A stretch of 51,990 nucleotides of DNA from Seongchinamella sediminis (GTDB lineage: Bacteria; Pseudomonadota; Gammaproteobacteria; Pseudomonadales; Halieaceae). Location of the stretch: contig NZ_QRAN01000023.1 of the NCBI RefSeq assembly GCF_003457605.1, positions 1-51,990 of the forward strand. The letters run 5' to 3'. Positions 49,638-51,990 of the stretch are shown in pieces (the stretch's first letter is position 1; every line of letters starts with the position of its first letter). The translations under genes were made by a program, and so were the position numbers. The notes under the pieces were generated by a model that saw only the letters and a program-made list of their open reading frames with translations, searched no databases and was not told the origin of the DNA.

Positions 49638-50765
49638 ATGGGCCAGGAACTGCAGATCGACAAGGACGCGTTTCTGGCCCGCCACTGGCAGCGCAAGCCG
49701 CTGCTGATGCCGCAGGCCCTGCCCGACTTCCGTGTCCCGATCGCTGCCGGTGAGCTGGCGGGGCTGGCGATGGAAGACGGTATCGAGTCGCGCATTATTA
49801 GCTGCCAGGCTGACCAGTGGCAGTTGAGTCACGGCCCCTTCAGCGAGGCCGATTTCCAGCGCGATGGCCCCTGGACCCTGCTGGTGCAGGCCGTTGACCA
49901 CTATATTCCCGAGGTGGCGCGACTGCGACAGCTGGTGGATTTCATTCCCCGCTGGCGTATCGACGATGTCATGGTCAGCTATGCCAGCGACGGCGGCAGC
50001 GTCGGCCCTCACTACGATAACTACGATGTATTCCTGCTCCAGGGCGAGGGACAGCGCTTATGGCGACTGGGCCAGTACTGTGACCACGACAGCCCGCTTG
50101 CGGCCCATGATGAGTTGCGCATCCTGGCGAACTTCGACCAGCAAGCGGAATTCCTGCTCAGTCCCGGGGATATTCTCTATGTGCCCCCCGGCACCGCCCA
50201 CTGGGGTATCGCCCAGGGTGAATGCACCACCTTCTCCATCGGTTTTCGCGCCCCCAGGGTCAGCGAGCTGGTGTCGCGGTTCACCGACCAGTTACTGACC
50301 CAGTTGGAGCCGGAACAGTTCTACCACGATGCCGGCCTGGAACCGGCGACCCGCGCCGGCGAGATCCGACCCCGGGACCTCGAGCGCGTGGCGGCACAGC
50401 TACAGGCTGCGCTGGATGAGTCGGTGAGCAATCACTGGTTTGGCGAACTGGTTACCGAACCCTGCTACACCCCCTTCCCCGATGACGATGAGTTGGCGGA
50501 AGCCAGGGCGATTCTTGCCGATGGACCGCTGCGCGTTTCCCTCAACCCGGCGGCCAGGCTTGCCTGGCAGCACGAAGAAAACACCCTGGTAGTCTTCGCC
50601 AATGGCGACAGCCGCTGCTTCAGCGACGATTTACTGTCCCTGCAGGCGGCGCTCTGTCGGCAGGCGCTACTAGCGGGTGATCAACTTGCGTCAGCCACCC
50701 GTAATCCACAGGGCGCGCAGTGGCTGGACTACCTGCTGGAATCCGGTTGTATTTACGTGGAGTGA
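49638..50765 (+). CDS. roxA: ribosomal oxygenase RoxA (JmjC/cupin, YcfD)
   Basis: This 375-residue protein has the iron triad H125 and D127 (GPHYDNYDVF) and H188 (PPGTAHWG), agreeing with H125/D127/H187 of E. coli YcfD, an arginine hydroxylase of ribosomal protein uL16. A C-terminal dimerisation and winged-helix region follows. AGGAG lies inside the purB end, and the gene starts 4 nt after the purB stop. Its last 13 nt overlap the 3' end of the convergent HNH gene. A decayed copy of its 3' tail is present at 1408-1525. Confidence 0.95.
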   Translation: MGQELQIDKDAFLARHWQRKPLLMPQALPDFRVPIAAGELAGLAMEDGIESRIISCQADQWQLSHGPFSEADFQRDGPWTLLVQAVDHYIPEVARLRQLVDFIPRWRIDDVMVSYASDGGSVGPHYDNYDVFLLQGEGQRLWRLGQYCDHDSPLAAHDELRILANFDQQAEFLLSPGDILYVPPGTAHWGIAQGECTTFSIGFRAPRVSELVSRFTDQLLTQLEPEQFYHDAGLEPATRAGEIRPRDLERVAAQLQAALDESVSNHWFGELVTEPCYTPFPDDDELAEARAILADGPLRVSLNPAARLAWQHEENTLVVFANGDSRCFSDDLLSLQAALCRQALLAGDQLASATRNPQGAQWLDYLLESGCIYVE

Positions 50766-51990
50766 ACCGCTGCGTTACTTGAATGATGGCCCGCACTGCC
50801 TCCATCACGCCATAGCAAGGCATCTACCACCATGCTGTAATCGCAATTCTCTCCCCGCCAACCGGTGACAGCAGTGCCTGAATCGACTGCGGGCGCGATG
50901 CTGCTCAAGGCCTGCGCAGACGATTCCGCGGAATCGTGGGGAAACTGTGGATAGAAGCTGCTTTCAATTTCCTCGCCTGAGGGCCTCAAGAAAGTCATCT
51001 GAGTTTTACCCTTGGTTTTACTCGCACTAATAGAGAAGCTGCCACGGTGTAATTGCCGGTGATGGTAGCGACACAGTGTTACCAAATTGTCCAGACTGGT
51101 CTCACCGCCATCGGCCCAGTGCTGGATATGGTGAAAATCAACGTACCGAGATTCGCAGCAGCCTGGAAAACGGCAGGTTTTATCGCGCGCTTTCAATGCC
51201 CTGCCGATATGGGCAGGCACCGTGCGGCTGCGACGGCCGATATTGAGTACCTCGCCATTTTCGTCTTCCAGCACGGTAAGCAGGCTGGCATCACAGGCCA
51301 GCCGTCGGGCGGTGTCCGGGGAGAGCCAGGTCTTATCATCGAGGTGGCAGTGCTCATGGGCGCAGTCAGCCCCCTTGCTGTGCTGCCGCAGGGTGTTGAT
51401 ATCCACATGCAGCATCACCTGGCAGCGCTCGCTGCCTGTTAGTCCCCGCTGCTCGCCACCCCTGGTGTAAGTCGCCAGGAAATGTTCGCTCATGGCTACC
51501 AGGGCGTCCGCACGAGTGTGGCTGAGTAAGTGCTGGAATTGCTCTGTCTTTGCCTTCGACTGTGCGGGTGAAAACGATTCCGCGGAATCGTTTTGGGCTT
51601 GTTGTTGCGCGGCCTGCTGCCCGGGCAAGGCTATCGCCTCGATGGCCTTTACCAACAGGGAGCCGGCTTCCGGGGGCAGTTTTGCGTGGATGATCCACAT
51701 ACCATCATCGCCCTGGTAGTAAAGCAGTTCCCGTTGGTTTTCCTGCTCCTGCTCAACAGGCTGATCCGGTTTTTGGCATACCCGGCGGTATTTCTTCACC
51801 ACCTGTTCCACATGGCTGGCGGTGCCCTGGCGGGCAATATAGAGCAGGTAATCCTCGTTCTCCGGGGTCGCCACGCGGGTCATGGCGCGGACCTTGGAGT
51901 AGCTGATCTCGCCGGCGGCGAAGGCAGCATCAATTTGCGGCAGGTTTTCAAGGCAGTGGGCTACCCGCACTTTTTCCCGGGCGGCAACCA
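50753..51990 (-). CDS. DUF222/HNH endonuclease family protein, copy 2 (5' truncated by window edge)
   Basis: The frame runs off the right edge, so the start is outside; about 412 residues are visible. It matches copy 1 almost residue for residue (for example ENEDYLLY for ANEDYLLY and LHRGS for LHSGS), including the HNH motif. The sequences diverge only in the last 40 residues. It has its normal TAA stop at 50753-50755, inside the roxA 3' end. Both palindromes are present, 654 bp apart as in copy 1. The two copies are inverted relative to each other across about 49 kb. Confidence 0.9.
   Translation of the reverse strand, partial: VAAREKVRVAHCLENLPQIDAAFAAGEISYSKVRAMTRVATPENEDYLLYIARQGTASHVEQVVKKYRRVCQKPDQPVEQEQENQRELLYYQGDDGMWIIHAKLPPEAGSLLVKAIEAIALPGQQAAQQQAQNDSAESFSPAQSKAKTEQFQHLLSHTRADALVAMSEHFLATYTRGGEQRGLTGSERCQVMLHVDINTLRQHSKGADCAHEHCHLDDKTWLSPDTARRLACDASLLTVLEDENGEVLNIGRRSRTVPAHIGRALKARDKTCRFPGCCESRYVDFHHIQHWADGGETSLDNLVTLCRYHHRQLHRGSFSISASKTKGKTQMTFLRPSGEEIESSFYPQFPHDSAESSAQALSSIAPAVDSGTAVTGWRGENCDYSMVVDALLWRDGGSAGHHSSNAAVHST
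50920..50937. repeat. 18-bp palindrome near the 3' end of HNH copy 2
   Basis: ACGATTCCGCGGAATCGT, identical to 1245-1262 and again encoding DSAES in frame on the minus strand. Confidence 0.95.
51571..51594. repeat. 24-bp palindrome inside HNH copy 2
   Basis: The same 24-bp perfect palindrome as at 588-611, in the corresponding linker of the inverted gene. Confidence 0.95.

Overview
This window reads as a high-GC gammaproteobacterial chromosome fragment. The right 20 kb keeps the core gene order cysG-serS-crcB-rarA-lolA-ftsK / trxB-aat-bpt-infA / clpA-clpS / icd / rluE-nudJ-mnmA-hflD-purB-roxA, known from Pseudomonas and, in pieces, from Escherichia coli. The left 30 kb is accessory: acyl-CoA enzymes, a B12 receptor, a sulfatase, a TauD-type dioxygenase, a gamma-glutamyltransferase and a dynamin-like GTPase. 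Together with multicopy DUF222/HNH genes this suggests a marine heterotroph, perhaps of the Halieaceae/Cellvibrionales type. That placement is inference; no rRNA or tRNA gene was seen.

Layout. 1-1.8 kb: a DUF222/HNH endonuclease gene cut by the window edge, followed by two decayed fragments on the other strand (the 3' tail of a roxA-like gene and the 5' part of another DUF222 gene). 1.8-7.5 kb: a minus-strand run of acyl-CoA carboxyltransferase, TolB-like/TPR membrane protein, class III CoA-transferase with an internal deletion, and an orphan LanC-like protein. 7.6-9.7 kb: promoter, cobalamin riboswitch and btuB. 9.8-13.2 kb: a secreted sulfatase and a divergent exported propeller-like protein. 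13.2-14.1 kb: a long gene-free stretch with DnaA-box-like sites around an AT-rich palindrome. 14.1-18.7 kb: a beta-oxidation operon (thiolase, FadJ-like, acyl-CoA dehydrogenase). 18.9-21.7 kb: AraC-type regulator, class II aldolase-like protein and TauD/TfdA dioxygenase. 21.8-30.6 kb: small exported proteins, GTPase, a CRP-like site before a small ORF, DUF1330 protein, aldo/keto reductase, gamma-glutamyltransferase and Prc protease. 30.7-50.8 kb: the conserved core block. 50.8 kb to the end: a second, inverted, nearly identical DUF222/HNH gene whose 3' end overlaps the roxA stop.

How the genes work together. Aat, Bpt, ClpS and ClpA form a complete N-degron pathway; LolA, FtsK, RarA, SerS, MnmA, PurB and RoxA are housekeeping. 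The fad operon and the acyl-CoA genes point to fatty-acid or other carboxylic-acid use.

The least expected structure is at the window edges. Two inverted DUF222/HNH genes each carry two copies of a perfect palindrome in frame inside linkers (encoding DSAES), and both end tail-to-tail against a roxA 3' end, which at the left edge survives only as a decayed copy. This looks like a spreading solitary HNH gene family that has carried roxA flanking DNA with it.
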